NCBI RefSeq assembly: GCF_001792815.1
Contig: NZ_CP017674.1
Span: 2,790,001-2,854,000 of the forward strand
Direction: 5' to 3'
DNA length: 64,000 nucleotides
From: Microbacterium sp. BH-3-3-3
Lineage (GTDB): Bacteria > Actinomycetota > Actinomycetes > Actinomycetales > Microbacteriaceae
Every line of letters begins with the position of its first letter. Position 1 is the stretch's first letter. Position numbers and translations under genes: made by a program. The notes under the pieces are model-generated. The model did not search any database, was not told the DNA's origin, and saw only the letters and a list, made by a program, of their open reading frames with translations. Below, in pieces: positions 1 to 9,204 of the stretch.

Positions 1-2
1 GC

Positions 3-782
3 GTCGCCGACCTCATCGTCGACGATCCGGATGCCGTGATCGAGCTGACCGCGCAGCAGCTCGCCGACCGCGTGGGGGTGGGACGGTCCACGGTCGTGCG
101 CGCCTGCCAGACGTTCGGGTACCGCGGGTATCCGCAGCTGCGCGTGGCCCTGGCCGCCGAGCGCGGGCGTCGACCGGCGCCGACGACCGACGCGGGCGAC
201 GGCGCACTGGGCGGCATCCGCTCGGCCATCGATCGCATCGCCGACGATCTGCGCGCGGCCACGAGCCTGCTGGATGCCGACGGGGTCGACGCCGCTGTCG
301 AGGCGGTCGTGGGTGCGCGACGGCTGCTGGTGGTGGCGAGCGGCCTGTCGGCTCCGGTCGCGACCGATCTCGCGATGCGCCTGACCGCGGTGGGTCGCCC
401 CGCCGAGACCCTCGGCGACCCGATCGGTCAGCAGATCGCCGCGCGGCACCTCTCGGCCGACGACGTGTGCGTCGTGATCAGCGGGTCGGGGGCAAACGAG
501 GCGAGCCTCCGCGCGGCTCAGGCGGCGCGAGCCGCGGGCGCTCGAGTGATCGCGGTGACCTCGTTCATGGCGTCTCCCCTCACGGAGCGCGCCGATCTGT
601 CGCTGGTGCTCGCCTCGGGCGGAACCTTTCGCGACGAGCTCGAACACACCTCGCGCATCGCGCACGCGGTCTTCGCCGAGGCCTTCGTCGACGCCGTGGC
701 GCGCGCGCGGGCGGGCGAGGCCGATCTCTCGCGCGAGCGCGTGCTCGAGATCCTCTCCGACAACCTCGGCGACGCCGGCTGA
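3..782 (+). CDS. MurR/RpiR-family sugar-type regulator, 5' end missing
   Basis: The reading frame is open from the left edge, so the true start lies outside the window; 259 residues are visible. The first 60 residues contain a helix-turn-helix (LTAQQLADRVGVGRSTVVRA) typical of the RpiR N-terminal domain. Residues from about 105 to 235 form a SIS phosphosugar-binding fold (LLVVASGLSAPVATDLAMRL, then VCVVISGSGANEASL with the S-G-S-G phosphate loop). Members of this family repress or activate sugar-phosphate or amino-sugar genes by sensing a phosphosugar. No target gene is visible; the next gene is convergent and unrelated. An internal GTG at 36 could be picked as the start by an ORF finder, but helix residues upstream of it are clearly coding. 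Confidence 0.85.
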   Translation, partial: VADLIVDDPDAVIELTAQQLADRVGVGRSTVVRACQTFGYRGYPQLRVALAAERGRRPAPTTDAGDGALGGIRSAIDRIADDLRAATSLLDADGVDAAVEAVVGARRLLVVASGLSAPVATDLAMRLTAVGRPAETLGDPIGQQIAARHLSADDVCVVISGSGANEASLRAAQAARAAGARVIAVTSFMASPLTERADLSLVLASGGTFRDELEHTSRIAHAVFAEAFVDAVARARAGEADLSRERVLEILSDNLGDAG

Positions 783-856
783 CCGCCGGTGCGGGGCATT
801 CGTCCGGCCGACGTGACCCCGCGATCCGGGCGCCGGTGTACCGGCCGTCGGCGCCG

Positions 857-2392
857 CTACTCGGCCAGACGCAACGCCGTCCAGGTCTCCGCCCGCGCCG
901 CGAACGACGACAGGTCGCGCCCGAGCACCCGTTCGGCCTGCGCGATGCGCGCGCGCACGGTGTGGCGATGGATGCCGAGAGCCTGGGCGGTCGCCTCGTG
1001 CGAGCAGTCGTGGGTGAGCCAGGCGTCGACGGTCTCGAGCAGTGCGGAGCCCTGCGCCTCGTCGTGCGCTCGCAGGGGCGTCAGCACCCCCGCGGCGACG
1101 CTCCGGGCGGCTTCGGAGCCGAGCGCGGCGAGAAGTCCCGCCCGCGCCGTGTCGGCGAAGTCGGCGACCCCGGGGGTCGAGAGCCGCTCGCGCGCGGTCC
1201 GCGCCTGCGCGAGAGCGCTCGAGAACGCCTCGTACCCGGTCGGGGTGGAGCATCCGACGACGATCTCGAAGCGGTCCGCGATCTCGTCGAGCAGTCCTCG
1301 GGCCGCGGCGGGCACGACCACGACGAACCCGTCGTCGCCCCGGCCGAAGAACAGCTCCCCCCGCCGTTCCGAGGCACGCATCTCGAGCCACTCGGCCAGC
1401 GCACCGGAGCGCGCGGCCGTGGCGGGGGTGAGCGCCACCACCACGGGGGCCGTGGGAAGGGGGCCGAACAGATCCCGCGACGCGCGGCGGGCGAGAGCGG
1501 GGTCGTCGGTGCACAGCGACTGCACGAGTCCCGCGCGGAAGGTACCGATCGCGCGGCTCAGCCCATCCTGCTGCTCGAGGACGAGGGCGGCCATCGCCAC
1601 CACGGCCGTCACCACGCTGCGGGCCTCGTGGTCGAGGTCGTCGGCGGCGATCGCGAGAGCGCCGCGCAGATGCCCGCCCCGGCCGAGGGTCTGCAGGCTC
1701 ACCGCGGTCCCGTCGATCCGCAGCGTCGACGCGGCGCGCGTGCCGCGGTGCAGCATCGTCGTCACCTCCGCCGTCACCGCGTCGAGCGCCGCAGGGGCGA
1801 GGGCGTCGACGGGGTACTCGGTGCGCACGGCCCCGGCCGCGTCGAAGAGGCCGACCCAGCAGTCGAGCTGTCGCGAGAGCTCGGCGAGGGTGGCGGCCAG
1901 ACCGTCGGGGCGCAGCGCCGCCAGCGAGACGGCCCGCTGGGCGGCGAGCGACCAGCTGCGGCGGGCGTAGGCGTCGGCGGCGATCGCCTCGGCTCCGGCG
2001 CGGGCCACGGCGATGAACGGCGTGCGGTAGGGCACCTCGAACAGGGGCATCCCCGCGGCCAGGCACGCGGCGGTCAGCCCCGCGGGGATGCCGTCGCGCA
2101 CGACCTCGGTGCCGAATCCCAGCGCCCGCACCCCGCGGGCGAGCAGTCGCCCGACGTAGGCCTCGTAGTCGGCGGGGGTCGCGTCGGCGAACTGGGTGCC
2201 GGTGGTCAGCAGCACCAGCCCCTCGCTGAGGAACGGAGTGGGATCGGCGAGGTCGCTGGAGTGCACCCATCGCACGGGGCGGTCCACGCTGCCGGTGGGA
2301 AGGGCGGCCTCGTCGACGATCAGGCCCAGGCCCAGGTCGGCTCGAGCCAGGAGGGCGCGCAGGCTCGGTGGGGCGACGGCGGTGTCGACCAT
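857..2392 (-). CDS. PucR/CdaR-family transcriptional regulator
   Basis: 511 residues. The N-terminal PucR sensor-like domain occupies about residues 10-130 (FLSEGLVLLTTGTQF, then a segment about alternative routes of entry, typical of purine or amine catabolism regulators). The C-terminus carries the HTH_30 motif (SHEATAQALGIHRHTVRARI, about residues 465-485). It is transcribed divergently from gabT, with 92 bp between the two starts, and a perfect inverted repeat lies in that gap. This position, and the habit of PucR proteins to activate adjacent nitrogen catabolic genes, suggests it senses putrescine, GABA or a derivative and controls the operon at 2485-9200. That role is inferred. Confidence 0.88.
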   Translation of the reverse strand: MVDTAVAPPSLRALLARADLGLGLIVDEAALPTGSVDRPVRWVHSSDLADPTPFLSEGLVLLTTGTQFADATPADYEAYVGRLLARGVRALGFGTEVVRDGIPAGLTAACLAAGMPLFEVPYRTPFIAVARAGAEAIAADAYARRSWSLAAQRAVSLAALRPDGLAATLAELSRQLDCWVGLFDAAGAVRTEYPVDALAPAALDAVTAEVTTMLHRGTRAASTLRIDGTAVSLQTLGRGGHLRGALAIAADDLDHEARSVVTAVVAMAALVLEQQDGLSRAIGTFRAGLVQSLCTDDPALARRASRDLFGPLPTAPVVVALTPATAARSGALAEWLEMRASERRGELFFGRGDDGFVVVVPAAARGLLDEIADRFEIVVGCSTPTGYEAFSSALAQARTARERLSTPGVADFADTARAGLLAALGSEAARSVAAGVLTPLRAHDEAQGSALLETVDAWLTHDCSHEATAQALGIHRHTVRARIAQAERVLGRDLSSFAARAETWTALRLAE

Positions 2393-2399
2393 GAGTCCT

Positions 2400-2440
2400 C
2401 CTGTACAAGACGTATACGACAGTGCCTGCGACTGTACAGG
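2400..2440. promoter_or_regulatory. Candidate PucR operator between divergent genes
   Basis: Arms CCTGTACA (2400-2407) and TGTACAGG (2433-2440) are perfect inverted complements separated by 25 bp. An 8-bp palindrome CGTATACG (2411-2418) lies between them. The site begins 8 bp upstream of the regulator start and ends 44 bp upstream of gabT, so it could serve both promoters. No match to a published PucR consensus is claimed. Confidence 0.5.
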
Positions 2441-2484
2441 GGGGAGAGTGCGGGCCGAGACGCCGCGTCCGTAGCATCGCCGCC

Positions 2485-3834
2485 ATGAGCCTCGACACCC
2501 TCCCCACCGTCGGCGGTCCGTCCCTCGTCCAGGAGCGCCGCCTCGTCACCGCCATCCCCGGCCCCCGCTCGCAGGAGCTCCTCGACCGCAAGGCCGCGGC
2601 CGTGGCATCCGGTGTCGGCCACACCGTCCCCATCCACGCGGTCGCCGCGGGCGGCGGAGTCGTCGTCGACGCCGACGGCAACTCGCTGATCGACCTCGGT
2701 GCGGGCATCGCGGTCACCAGCGTCGGCAACGCCCACCCCGCCGTCGTCAAGGCCGTCCAGGATCAGGTCGCCGCCTTCACCCACACGTGCTTCATGGTGT
2801 CGCCGTACGACTCGTACGTCGCCGTCGCCGAGGCGCTCAACCGGCTCACCCCCGGCGACCACGAGAAGAAGAGCGCGCTGTTCAACTCCGGCGCCGAGGC
2901 CGTCGAGAACGCGGTCAAGATCGCGCGCAAGCACACCGGCCGCCAGGCCGTCGTCGCCTTCGATCACGCGTACCACGGCCGCACCAACCTCACGATGGCG
3001 CTCACGGCCAAGAACATGCCGTACAAGAGCGGCTTCGGCCCCTTCGCCGCCGAGGTCTACCGCGCGCCCCTGTCGTACCCCTTCCGCGACGGATTGACGG
3101 GCCCCGAGGCCGCGGCCAAGGCCATCTCGCTCATCGAGAAGCAGGTCGGCGCCGAGAATCTCGCCGCCGTCATCATCGAGCCCATCCAGGGCGAGGGCGG
3201 CTTCATCGTCCCCGCCGACGGATTCCTCAACGCGATCGTCGACTGGTGCCGCGACAACGGCGTCGTCTTCATCGCCGACGAGGTGCAGTCGGGCTTCGCC
3301 CGCACCGGCGCGATGTTCGCGAGCGAGCTGTTCGGCATCGTCCCCGACCTCGTCACCACCGCCAAGGGCATCGCCGGCGGGCTGCCGCTGGCGGCCGTCA
3401 CCGGTCGCGCCGAGATCATGGATGCCACCCACACGGGCGGTCTCGGAGGCACCTACGGCGGCAACCCGATCGCCTGCGCCGCGGCCCTGGCCTCCATCGA
3501 CGCCTTCGAGAACGAGGGGTTCCTCGAGCGCGCGCAGCAGATCGGCGAGCTGCTCACGCGCCGTCTGCACGAGCTGCAGGCGAACGACCCGCGTGTCGGC
3601 GACGTACGCGGCCACGGCGCGATGATCGCAGCCGAGTTCGTCGACCCCACCACCGGAGCCCCCGACGCCGCCCTCACCTCGGCCGTGGCGAAGGCCGCGA
3701 TCGCCGAGGGAGTGATCGTGCTCACGTGCGGTACTTACGGCAACGTCATCCGGTTCCTGCCGCCGCTGTCGATCGGCGACGAGCTGCTGAACGAAGGCCT
3801 CGACGTCGTCGCGGCCGCCCTGTTGCGCAACTGA
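2485..3834 (+). CDS. gabT: 4-aminobutyrate aminotransferase
   Basis: 449 residues, usual length for class III PLP aminotransferases. It moves the amino group of GABA to 2-oxoglutarate, giving succinate semialdehyde and glutamate in the cytoplasm. Visible hallmarks are NSGAEAVENAVKIAR (cofactor phosphate region, about residue 135), EPIQGEGGFIVP (about 232), FIADEVQSGFARTG (about 258) and TTAKGIAGGLP with the Schiff-base lysine at about residue 294. The ATG at 2485 is preferred over an upstream in-frame ATG at 2422 because the extra 21 residues overlap the divergent promoter and look non-coding. It opens the putrescine/GABA operon. Confidence 0.93.
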   Translation: MSLDTLPTVGGPSLVQERRLVTAIPGPRSQELLDRKAAAVASGVGHTVPIHAVAAGGGVVVDADGNSLIDLGAGIAVTSVGNAHPAVVKAVQDQVAAFTHTCFMVSPYDSYVAVAEALNRLTPGDHEKKSALFNSGAEAVENAVKIARKHTGRQAVVAFDHAYHGRTNLTMALTAKNMPYKSGFGPFAAEVYRAPLSYPFRDGLTGPEAAAKAISLIEKQVGAENLAAVIIEPIQGEGGFIVPADGFLNAIVDWCRDNGVVFIADEVQSGFARTGAMFASELFGIVPDLVTTAKGIAGGLPLAAVTGRAEIMDATHTGGLGGTYGGNPIACAAALASIDAFENEGFLERAQQIGELLTRRLHELQANDPRVGDVRGHGAMIAAEFVDPTTGAPDAALTSAVAKAAIAEGVIVLTCGTYGNVIRFLPPLSIGDELLNEGLDVVAAALLRN

Positions 3835-3841
3835 CACTCGT

Positions 3842-3885
3842 CCCGGCGGTGGCGGAGGAGCATGCGCACACCCGCCGCCGTCGGG
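3842..3885 (+). other. Intercistronic hairpin, gabT-putrescine oxidase
   Basis: A 14-bp stem (left arm 3842-3855, right arm 3872-3885) with two mismatches, one of them a G-U pair, sits in the 96-bp gap between the two genes. It has no T-run, so it looks more like an RNA stabiliser or partial attenuator than a full terminator. Confidence 0.4.
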
Positions 3886-3930
3886 ACCACCCACGACATT
3901 CCCGAGCGAACGACAAGTAAGGAAGCTTCC

Positions 3931-5391
3931 ATGGACGAGATCACCCGAGACGTCGTCGTCATCGGAGCCGGCGCCGCCGGTCTCACCGCCGCCAACGACC
4001 TGCGCAAGGCCGGCCTCTCGGTCGCCGTCCTCGAGGCGCGCGACCGCGTGGGCGGGCGACTGTGGACCGACGTGGTCGAGGGCGCGATGCTCGAGCTCGG
4101 CGGTCAGTGGGTCTCGCCCGACCAGCAGGCGCTCATCGACACCGTCGAGGAGCTGGGACTCACGACCTACAGCCGCTACCGCGAGGGCGACAGCGTGTAC
4201 GTCGGAGCCGACGGCGAAGCGAAGCGCTTCACCGGCGAGATGTTCCCGGTGGCCCCCGAGACCGAGAAGATCATCGACGAGATCACCGCGCGCCTGGACG
4301 CCATGGTCGCCGAGATCGACCCCGACCGTCCCTGGGAGCACCCGAACGCCGCCGAGTGGGACACGGTCTCGTGGGACGCATGGCTGCGTCAGCAGACCGA
4401 CGACGACGAGGCCGTCCGCAACCTCGCCTTCGCCACCGGCTCGGCGATGCTCACCAAGCCGACCCACACCTTCTCGCTGCTGCAGTCGCTGCTCATGGCG
4501 GCATCGGCGGGCTCGTACTCGAACCTCGTCGACGCCGACTTCATCCTCGACAAGCGCGTCGCCGGTGGCCTGCAGGCGGTGCCCGAACTGCTCGCCGAGC
4601 GTCTCGGCGACGACGTCTTCCTCAACCAGCCGGTGCGCCGCATCATCTGGGGTGCCGATTCGGCCAGGCCCGACCGCGCTGCGGACTCGGCGACGGGGCA
4701 GCGGGTCGACGAGCTGCGCGCTCTGACCGCTCGCGTCGAGGCCGCGAAGGCCTCCGCCGCGGGAGTCACCGTGATCGCCGACGGCCTCACCGTGCGCGCT
4801 CGCTTCGCCATCCTGGCGCTCGCGCCCGTGCTCTACCCCCGCATCTCCTTCGAGCCGCCCCTGCCCCGGCTCCAGCACCAGATGCACCAGCACATCTCGA
4901 TGGGCTTCGTCATCAAGGTGCACGCCGTCTACGAGACGCCGTTCTGGCGCGCGCAGGGTCAGTCGGGCACCGCCTTCAGCCCCTACGAGCTGGTGCACGA
5001 GGCCTACGACAACACCAACCACGGTGACGAGCGCGGCACGCTGGTGGGCTTCGTGTCCGACCAGAACGCCGACGACCTGTTCCGTCTGAGCGCCGAGGAG
5101 CGCAAGGAGCGCATCCTCGAGTCGCTCTCGCACTACTACGGGCCCGAGGCGAAGAACACGGTCGTCTACTACGAGAGCGACTGGGGCACCGAGGAGTGGA
5201 CGCGCGGCGCCTACGCCGCGAGCTTCGACCTCGGCGGTCTCCACCGCTACGGCGCCGACCTGCGGGAGCCCGTCGGCGCGATCCACGTCGCGTGCAGCGA
5301 CATGGCCGGCGCGGGCTACCAGCACGTCGACGGCGCGATCCGCCAGGGTCACCGCGCGGCGCAGGAGATCCTCGAGCGGACGCGCGGATGA
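3931..5391 (+). CDS. puo: Putrescine oxidase (FAD amine oxidase)
   Basis: 486 residues. It oxidises putrescine with O2 to 4-aminobutanal, ammonia and H2O2. The N-terminus has the dinucleotide motif VVVIGAGAAGLTAA followed by VLEARDRVGGRLW. Long stretches (ELGGQWVSPDQQ, MLTKPTHTFS, LMAASAGSYS, DFILDKRV, YDNTNHGDERGTLVGFVSD, EEWTRGAYAASFDLGGLHR, AGAGYQHVDGAIRQG) match what I know of the Rhodococcus and Kocuria putrescine oxidases. AAGGAAG at 3919-3925 supports the ATG at 3931. About 30 extra residues rich in Asp, Ala and Arg occur around residues 245-275, where the Rhodococcus enzyme is shorter. The stop overlaps the next start (ATGA). Confidence 0.9.
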   Translation: MDEITRDVVVIGAGAAGLTAANDLRKAGLSVAVLEARDRVGGRLWTDVVEGAMLELGGQWVSPDQQALIDTVEELGLTTYSRYREGDSVYVGADGEAKRFTGEMFPVAPETEKIIDEITARLDAMVAEIDPDRPWEHPNAAEWDTVSWDAWLRQQTDDDEAVRNLAFATGSAMLTKPTHTFSLLQSLLMAASAGSYSNLVDADFILDKRVAGGLQAVPELLAERLGDDVFLNQPVRRIIWGADSARPDRAADSATGQRVDELRALTARVEAAKASAAGVTVIADGLTVRARFAILALAPVLYPRISFEPPLPRLQHQMHQHISMGFVIKVHAVYETPFWRAQGQSGTAFSPYELVHEAYDNTNHGDERGTLVGFVSDQNADDLFRLSAEERKERILESLSHYYGPEAKNTVVYYESDWGTEEWTRGAYAASFDLGGLHRYGADLREPVGAIHVACSDMAGAGYQHVDGAIRQGHRAAQEILERTRG

Positions 5392-6260
5392 GTTCCGCGA
5401 TCGTCGTCGGCTACACCGCCACCGAGGCGGGTGCCGACGCCCTCGCCCTCGCGGCGCGGCTCGGGAACGCCCTCGACGCGCCCGTCCACGCGGTGATCGT
5501 GCTGCCCGCGGCCGAGAACAACGTCTCGATCCCCGCCGACGCCGGTTACGACCGGCTCGTCGCCGACACGGCACGCGGCTGGCTGCGCGACGGTCTCGCG
5601 CGGGTCGGGGGATCCGGCATCCGGGGGCACGTGCGTCCCGCGCACGGGGTGGCAGCCGGACTCGTCGCCGCCGCCGAGGAGTTCGACGCGGGCCTCATCG
5701 TCGTCGGCACCGGAGGTGGGGGACCGCGCGGTCGGCACCGCCTCGGCACCACCGCCGAAGAGCTCGTGCACGCCGCTCCCGTCCCGGTGGCCCTGGCCCC
5801 CGAGGGCGCGCGCGACATCGCCGTCGACGCGGGTCTTCCGCGCATCACCGCGGCGATCGGCACGCGGCCGGGTGCCGACGTGCTGCTCGAGTCCTCGGCA
5901 TCCCTGTCGGCCCGCGCGCATGCACCGCTCCGGCTGCTCTCGCTCGCGGGCGTCGACCTCCCCGCCCGCGTCGACGCCGGGCTGACCCGTCTGACCGGAC
6001 AGGCCCACGCCGAGGAGGTGCTCGAGACCGTTCGCGCCGCGCTCCCGCCCGAGATCGAGGCTCACGCGGTGGTGGGCGCCGGCTCCGACATCGAAGACGC
6101 CGTCGGGCGCATCGAGTGGATGCCGGGCGAGATCGCCCTGGTCGGTTCCAGCCGGCTCGCCCAGCCCCGGCGCCTGTTCCTCGGCTCCACCGCAGGACGC
6201 ATCCTGCGGGCCCTTCCCGTTCCCATGATCGTGGTGCCCCGCACCTCGGAGGCCTCATGA
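5388..6260 (+). CDS. Tandem universal stress protein (UspA family)
   Basis: 290 residues with two Usp domains. Each ends in a nucleotide-binding signature: IVVGTGGGGPRGRHRLGTTA near residue 110 and LVGSSRLAQPRRLFLGSTAG near 255, each followed by a buried P-V-P-V/M strand. Its start overlaps the stop of the oxidase and its stop overlaps the permease start, so translation of the three is coupled. Why a Usp is wired into a polyamine operon is not known. Protection against the H2O2 made by the oxidase, or regulation of the permease, are both speculative readings. Confidence 0.85.
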   Translation: MSSAIVVGYTATEAGADALALAARLGNALDAPVHAVIVLPAAENNVSIPADAGYDRLVADTARGWLRDGLARVGGSGIRGHVRPAHGVAAGLVAAAEEFDAGLIVVGTGGGGPRGRHRLGTTAEELVHAAPVPVALAPEGARDIAVDAGLPRITAAIGTRPGADVLLESSASLSARAHAPLRLLSLAGVDLPARVDAGLTRLTGQAHAEEVLETVRAALPPEIEAHAVVGAGSDIEDAVGRIEWMPGEIALVGSSRLAQPRRLFLGSTAGRILRALPVPMIVVPRTSEAS

Positions 6261-7816
6261 CCACCTCTCGCAACGGCGCGAGCCCTGCACCCGACAGCCC
6301 CGTCACCACCGGCATCTCCAACAAGGGCCTGCGCGTCGGCTCGATCGGGATGATCGGCGCCGTCGTCATCGGCATCTCCACCATCGCCCCGGCGTACACG
6401 CTCACCGGGGCACTCGGTCCGACGGTCTCGGCGGTCGGGTTCCAGGTTCCCGCGATCATCCTCGTCGGCTTCATCCCGATGCTGCTGGTGGCCCTCGGCT
6501 ACCGCGAACTGAACTCCCGGATGCCGGATGCCGGCACCTCGTTCACCTGGGCGGCGCGGGCCTTCGGCCCCTGGGTGGGCTGGATGGCCGGGTGGGGTCT
6601 GGTGGCCGCCACCGTCATCGTGCTCTCCAACCTCGCCGGCATCGCGGTGGACTTCCTCTTCCTGCTGATCGCGCAGCTCAGCGGCAACGCCGAGATCGCG
6701 GAGCTCACCCGCGTCGTCCCGATCAACATCGCGGTGTGCCTGGTGTTCATGTTCCTGGCCACGGTGGTGTCGTACCGCGACCTGCAGACCACCCAGCGCC
6801 TGCAGTACGGCCTCGTCGGCTTCCAGATCCTCGTGCTGCTCGTCTTCGCGGGCGCGGCGGTCGTGGAGACGATGAACGGCAACGCCGTCGACCCCAGCCC
6901 CGTGCAGCTGTCGTGGTTCAACCCCTTCGAGGTGCCCTCGTTCAGCGCCTTCGCCGCCGGTCTGTCGCTGTCGATCTTCATCTTCTGGGGATGGGACGTC
7001 ATCCTCACCATGAACGAAGAGACGAAGGACCCCGACCGCACCCCGGGCCGCGCCGCCACCGTCACGGTCTTCCTCATCGTGGCGCTGTACCTGGTCATCG
7101 CCGTCGCCCTGCTGATGTTCGCGGGAAACGGCACGGGGGAGCTGGGCCTGGGCAACCCCGACATCCAGGAGAACGTCTTCTTCCACCTGTCGGGACCCAT
7201 CCTCGGGCCCCTCGCGTTCCTCGTGTCCCTCGCGGTCCTCACCAGCTCGGCATCCTCGCTCCAGGCCACCTTCGTGGGGCCCGCGCGGACCCTGCTGGCC
7301 ATGGCGCACTACGACGCTTTGCCGAAGAAGTTCGCGAAGGTGAGCCCGCGGTTCTTCACCCCGGGCTACGCCACGATCGTCTCGGCGGTCGTCGCCTCGG
7401 CGTTCTACGCGATCATGCGCGTGCTCAGCGAGAACGTGCTGACCGACACCATCACGGCCCTCGGCGCGATGATCTGCTTCTATTACGGGCTCACCGCCTT
7501 CGCGTGCGTCTGGTACTTCCGCAAGCAGTGGTTCGACTCGGTGCGCAACGTCCTGCTGACGCTGCTGGCCCCGCTCGTGGGCGGGGGAATCCTCGCGGTG
7601 CTGTTCGTCACGACCCTCATCGACAGCGCGAGCCCCGACTACGGCTCGGGCTCGCAGATCGCCGGCGTCGGACTGGTCTTCGTCATCACCGTCGTGATCA
7701 TCGTGGTCGGCGTGGTTCTGATGATCGCCCAGCGCATCGCCAGCCCCGCCTTCTTCCGCGGTGAGACCCTGGGACGCGAGGCGCCCGCCAGCGCCCGCCG
7801 TCGCCGCACGTCCTGA
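6257..7816 (+). CDS. APC-family amino acid/polyamine permease
   Basis: 519 residues and about 12 hydrophobic segments. The N-terminal part GSIGMIGAVVIGISTIAPAY is the characteristic first membrane helix of APC transporters. A MPDAGTSFTWAARAFG loop and the NEETKDPDRTPGRAA cytoplasmic loop also match. ATG at 6257 lies in the ATGA overlap with the Usp stop. Context points to uptake of putrescine or GABA, but the substrate cannot be read from the sequence. Confidence 0.87.
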   Translation: MTTSRNGASPAPDSPVTTGISNKGLRVGSIGMIGAVVIGISTIAPAYTLTGALGPTVSAVGFQVPAIILVGFIPMLLVALGYRELNSRMPDAGTSFTWAARAFGPWVGWMAGWGLVAATVIVLSNLAGIAVDFLFLLIAQLSGNAEIAELTRVVPINIAVCLVFMFLATVVSYRDLQTTQRLQYGLVGFQILVLLVFAGAAVVETMNGNAVDPSPVQLSWFNPFEVPSFSAFAAGLSLSIFIFWGWDVILTMNEETKDPDRTPGRAATVTVFLIVALYLVIAVALLMFAGNGTGELGLGNPDIQENVFFHLSGPILGPLAFLVSLAVLTSSASSLQATFVGPARTLLAMAHYDALPKKFAKVSPRFFTPGYATIVSAVVASAFYAIMRVLSENVLTDTITALGAMICFYYGLTAFACVWYFRKQWFDSVRNVLLTLLAPLVGGGILAVLFVTTLIDSASPDYGSGSQIAGVGLVFVITVVIIVVGVVLMIAQRIASPAFFRGETLGREAPASARRRRTS

Positions 7817-7838
7817 CAACGAAACGAAAAGGAGCACC

Positions 7839-9200
7839 ATGAGCGACTACGCCGTCGTCAATCCCGCCACCGGTGAGACCCTCGCCGAGTACGACACGCT
7901 GTCCGACGAAGGAGTGCAGAGCGCGATCGCCTCCGCCCACGACGGTTACCGCGCGTGGTCGCGCACGGCCCCGGCCGAGCGCGCCGAGGCCCTTCGCCGC
8001 GCGGCGCAGCTGCACCGCGACCGCCGCGACGACCTCGCCGCGATCATCGTGCGCGAGATGGGCAAGCCCCTCGAGGCGGCGCTCGGCGAGGTCGACTTCG
8101 CGGCCGACATCACCGAGTACTACGCCGACAACATCGACAAGATCACCGGCGACACCCCCATCGACATCCTCGGCGAGGGCTCCGCGGTCATCCGGCGCTC
8201 GGGTCTCGGCGTGCTGCTCGGCATCATGCCGTGGAACTTCCCGTACTACCAGGTCGCCCGTTTCGCCGCCCCGAACCTCGCGGTCGGGAACACCATCCTG
8301 CTCAAGCACGCTCCCCAGTGCCCCGAGTCGGCCGAAGCCCTGCAGTCGATCTACACCGACGCGGGCTTCCCCGAGGGCGCCTACGTCAACATCCGCGCGA
8401 CCAACGACCAGGCGGCGACGATCATCGCCGACCGTCGCGTGCAGGGAGTTTCGGTGACGGGCTCCGAGCGCGCGGGCTCGGCCGTGGCCGAGCTGGCCGG
8501 CCGCCACCTCAAGAAGGTCGCGCTGGAGCTCGGTGGCTCCGACCCGTTCATCCTGCTCTCCACCGACGACCTCGACGCCGCCGTGCAGGCCGCCGTCGAC
8601 GCGCGCCTCGACAACAACGGGCAGTCGTGCAACGGAGCGAAGCGGTTCCTCGTCGTCGACGACCTGTACGACGCGTTCGTCGAGAAGTTCTCGGCCGCGC
8701 TCGGCGAGGCCAAGGTCGGCGACCCGTTCGCCGACGACACCGTGCTCGGTCCGCTGTCGTCGCTGGCCGCGGCGGAACGCCTCGACGAGCAGGTGCAGCG
8801 AGCGATCGCCCAGGGCGCGACCGTCGAGGTCGGCGGCACCCGCGACGGTGCCTTCTACCCGGGCACCGTCCTCACCGGTGTGACGCCCGAGATGGACGCC
8901 TACGGCGAGGAGTTCTTCGGACCCGTCGGCACCGTCTACCGGGTCTCGGGCGAAGACGAGGCCGTGGCGATCGCCAACGACACCGGATACGGCCTGGGCT
9001 CGTACGTGTTCACCACGGATGCCGAGCAGGCCCAGCGCATCGCCGATCAGATCGAGGCCGGAATGGTCTACGTGAACGTCGTGCTCGCCGACTCGCCGGA
9101 GCTGCCGTTCGGCGGCGTGAAGCGCAGCGGCACCTCCCGCGAGATGGGCCTTCTCGCGGCCGACGAGTTCGTGAACAAGAAGCTCATCCGCACGGCCTGA
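7839..9200 (+). CDS. Aldehyde dehydrogenase, succinate-semialdehyde type
   Basis: 453 residues, the length of the Sad/YneI-like NAD(P)+ succinate-semialdehyde dehydrogenases. The general base is Glu230 in LELGGSDPFIL and the nucleophile is Cys264 in NNGQSCNGAKRF. MPWNFPYYQVARFAAPNL is the cofactor-binding loop. AAAGGAG at 7828-7834 supports ATG 7839. In this operon an aldehyde dehydrogenase is needed twice: 4-aminobutanal to GABA, and succinate semialdehyde to succinate. Only one gene is here, so it may do either or both. Confidence 0.88.
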   Translation: MSDYAVVNPATGETLAEYDTLSDEGVQSAIASAHDGYRAWSRTAPAERAEALRRAAQLHRDRRDDLAAIIVREMGKPLEAALGEVDFAADITEYYADNIDKITGDTPIDILGEGSAVIRRSGLGVLLGIMPWNFPYYQVARFAAPNLAVGNTILLKHAPQCPESAEALQSIYTDAGFPEGAYVNIRATNDQAATIIADRRVQGVSVTGSERAGSAVAELAGRHLKKVALELGGSDPFILLSTDDLDAAVQAAVDARLDNNGQSCNGAKRFLVVDDLYDAFVEKFSAALGEAKVGDPFADDTVLGPLSSLAAAERLDEQVQRAIAQGATVEVGGTRDGAFYPGTVLTGVTPEMDAYGEEFFGPVGTVYRVSGEDEAVAIANDTGYGLGSYVFTTDAEQAQRIADQIEAGMVYVNVVLADSPELPFGGVKRSGTSREMGLLAADEFVNKKLIRTA

Positions 9201-9204
9201 CCGA

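Noticed and set aside
2320..5574. A 1084-residue open frame antisense to gabT and the oxidase
   Set aside because: Crosses two clear genes and the divergent promoter, with the composition of a mirror frame.
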